Assembly (NCBI RefSeq): GCF_013778325.1 | Contig: NZ_JACEIB010000001.1 | Coordinates: forward strand, 434,001-498,000 | DNA length: 64,000 nucleotides | Direction: 5' to 3' | Source: Sphingomonas chungangi | Lineage (GTDB): Bacteria > Pseudomonadota > Alphaproteobacteria > Sphingomonadales > Sphingomonadaceae | In this document: one piece after another, positions 63,042 through 64,000 of the stretch | Layout of the letters: each line of letters starts with the position of its first letter | How positions within the stretch are numbered: position 1 is the first letter of the stretch | Made by a program: the position numbers and the translations under genes | The notes under the pieces: generated by a model | Databases searched by the model: none | Told to the model about the DNA's origin: nothing | The model's input: only the letters and a program-made list of their open reading frames with translations

Positions 63042-63045
63042 CGCG

Positions 63046-63834
63046 ATGCTGCCGACCGGACTTGCCGGATTGGAAGCGCAGCTCTGGGTCTTCCTCGTCG
63101 CGATGATTCGGCCGGGCGCGGCCTTCCTCGCGGCGCCGGTGTTCGGGGCGCAAAATATTCCGGTGCAGGTGCGGCTGATCATCAGCCTCGCCGTCGGCAT
63201 CCCGGCGATCCAGCAGGTGCCGTTCGATCTTCCGGCCGCCGGCCTCGTCACCGTGATGGGCTTCATGCTGGTGGCGGGGGAGATCATCGCGGGGCTCGCG
63301 ATCGGCTTCGCGGTGCAGCTCGGTTATGCCTCAGCGATGATGGCGGGCGAGGTGATCGGCAACGCCATGGGCATCGGCTTCGCCAACATGGTCGATCCGC
63401 AATCCGGCGCCTCCTCCACCGCGCTCGGCCAGTTCCTCTCGATCCTCGGCACCTTCCTGTTCCTGGCGATGAACGGGCACCTGATGCTCGCGACGATCAT
63501 CGTCGACAGCTACCATTCGCTGCCGCCCGGGCAGGCGTGGCTGGGGCAGGGGCAGATGCGCGACGTCGTGATGTTCGGCGGCGACATGATCGCGGCGGGC
63601 ATGGCCATCGCGCTGCCGGTCGGCTTCGCGCTGATCCTCGTGCAGGTGGTGATGGCGATGCTGGCGCGGTCGGCGCCGGCCATGAACCTGTTCTCGGTCG
63701 GCATGCCGGCCACGATCCTCGCCGGTGTGGTGCTGTTGGCGATCGCGGCGCCTGCGATCGGCGACGGCATCGCCACCTCGATCGAACGCGGGCTGGACCT
63801 CGCGCGTTCTCTCGCCTCCGCGAAAGGAGGCTAG
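63046..63834 (+). CDS. fliR: Flagellar export gate protein FliR
   Basis: A 262-residue multi-span protein (LWVFLVAMIRPGAAFLAAPVFGAQNIPVQVRLIISLAVGIPA at the start; GFALILVQVVMAMLARSAPAMNLFSVGMPATILAGVVLLAIAAPAI near the end), typical of FliR. It completes the P5Q4R1 channel. A GGAGG site for flhB lies at its stop. Confidence 0.95.
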   Translation: MLPTGLAGLEAQLWVFLVAMIRPGAAFLAAPVFGAQNIPVQVRLIISLAVGIPAIQQVPFDLPAAGLVTVMGFMLVAGEIIAGLAIGFAVQLGYASAMMAGEVIGNAMGIGFANMVDPQSGASSTALGQFLSILGTFLFLAMNGHLMLATIIVDSYHSLPPGQAWLGQGQMRDVVMFGGDMIAAGMAIALPVGFALILVQVVMAMLARSAPAMNLFSVGMPATILAGVVLLAIAAPAIGDGIATSIERGLDLARSLASAKGG

Positions 63835-63835
63835 G

Positions 63836-64000
63836 ATGGCCGAAGGCGACAGCGGCGAGAAGACAGAAGCCCCATCGGCCAAGCGCCTGCGCGAATCCGC
63901 GGAGAAGGGCGATGTCCTCCAGTCCAAGGAACTGGGCGGTGCGCTGGTGATGATCGTCGGCGCCGGCTGGCTGGCGCTGGGCGGGCCGCTGCTGGTGCAG
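63836..64000 (+). CDS. flhB: Flagellar export switch protein FlhB, N-terminal part (runs off window)
   Basis: The first 55 residues are present: AEGDSGEKTEAPSAKRLRESAEKGDVLQSKEL is the highly conserved cytoplasmic FlhB start, then the first membrane span. AAAGGAGG at the end of fliR serves as ribosome site. FlhB sets substrate specificity by self-cleavage; that part lies outside the window. Confidence 0.95.
   Translation, partial: MAEGDSGEKTEAPSAKRLRESAEKGDVLQSKELGGALVMIVGAGWLALGGPLLVQ

Overview
The window is high-GC DNA (roughly two thirds G+C by eye) with dense, often overlapping genes. Gene content and promoter types point to an alphaproteobacterium, most likely of the order Sphingomonadales. 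The evidence is an EcfG-type GGAAC-N16-CGTT promoter, a KaiC-like ATPase beside hybrid histidine kinases, an ECF41 sigma factor, GTG starts and the flagellar gene order. The genus cannot be fixed from the sequence alone.

Positions 1-12.1 kb are a mixed chromosomal stretch. First comes a DUF1365 / cyclopropane-fatty-acid synthase pair, then a peroxiredoxin lipoprotein and an ECF sigma / RskA-like anti-sigma pair. An alpha/beta hydrolase and two transglutaminase-like proteins flanking a fatty acid desaturase follow. A run of very small genes on the minus strand (8.6-12.1 kb) includes a CheY-like receiver, a cold-shock protein with a strong terminator, a divergent extra IF-1 and several small proteins of unknown function. 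One of these is only 45 residues long.

Positions 12.2-17.7 kb hold a signalling cluster: a GAF hybrid histidine kinase, a two-domain KaiC-like ATPase, and a second hybrid kinase translationally coupled to the KaiC gene. No KaiA or KaiB is visible. Positions 17.9-30.6 kb hold metabolic and stress genes: a SleB-type hydrolase; a carboxymuconolactone decarboxylase/ECF41 sigma operon with a matching ECF41 promoter; an SDR; a GH92 glycosidase; a DODA-type dioxygenase; an FMN-binding glutamate-synthase-like protein; a dienelactone hydrolase; a PoxB-like enzyme; a D-amino acid transaminase; and a hemerythrin with an EcfG-type promoter.

Positions 30.6-64.0 kb are a nearly complete flagellar locus. 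On the minus strand are motAB and flgBCDEFGHIJKL. On the plus strand are a second, miniature MotA/MotB-like pair, flgA-flgM-flgN-transglycosylase-flhA-fliA, a FleQ/FlbD-like sigma-54 activator, and fliEFGHIJKLMNOPQR-flhB (flhB runs off the end). Two tandem flagellin genes lie on the minus strand between fliA and the activator. Three close matches to the sigma-54 consensus precede flgB, flgG and flgA. Two palindromes spaced 21 bp apart lie 79-115 bp upstream of the predicted flgB start, where an enhancer for the activator would be expected. Sigma-28-type promoters precede motA and both flagellins. The layout suggests a cascade: the FleQ/FlbD-like protein with sigma-54 drives basal-body and hook genes plus the flgA-flgM-flhA-fliA operon; FliA, held by FlgM until secretion, then drives stators and flagellins.

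No tRNA, rRNA, CRISPR array or insertion sequence was recognised.
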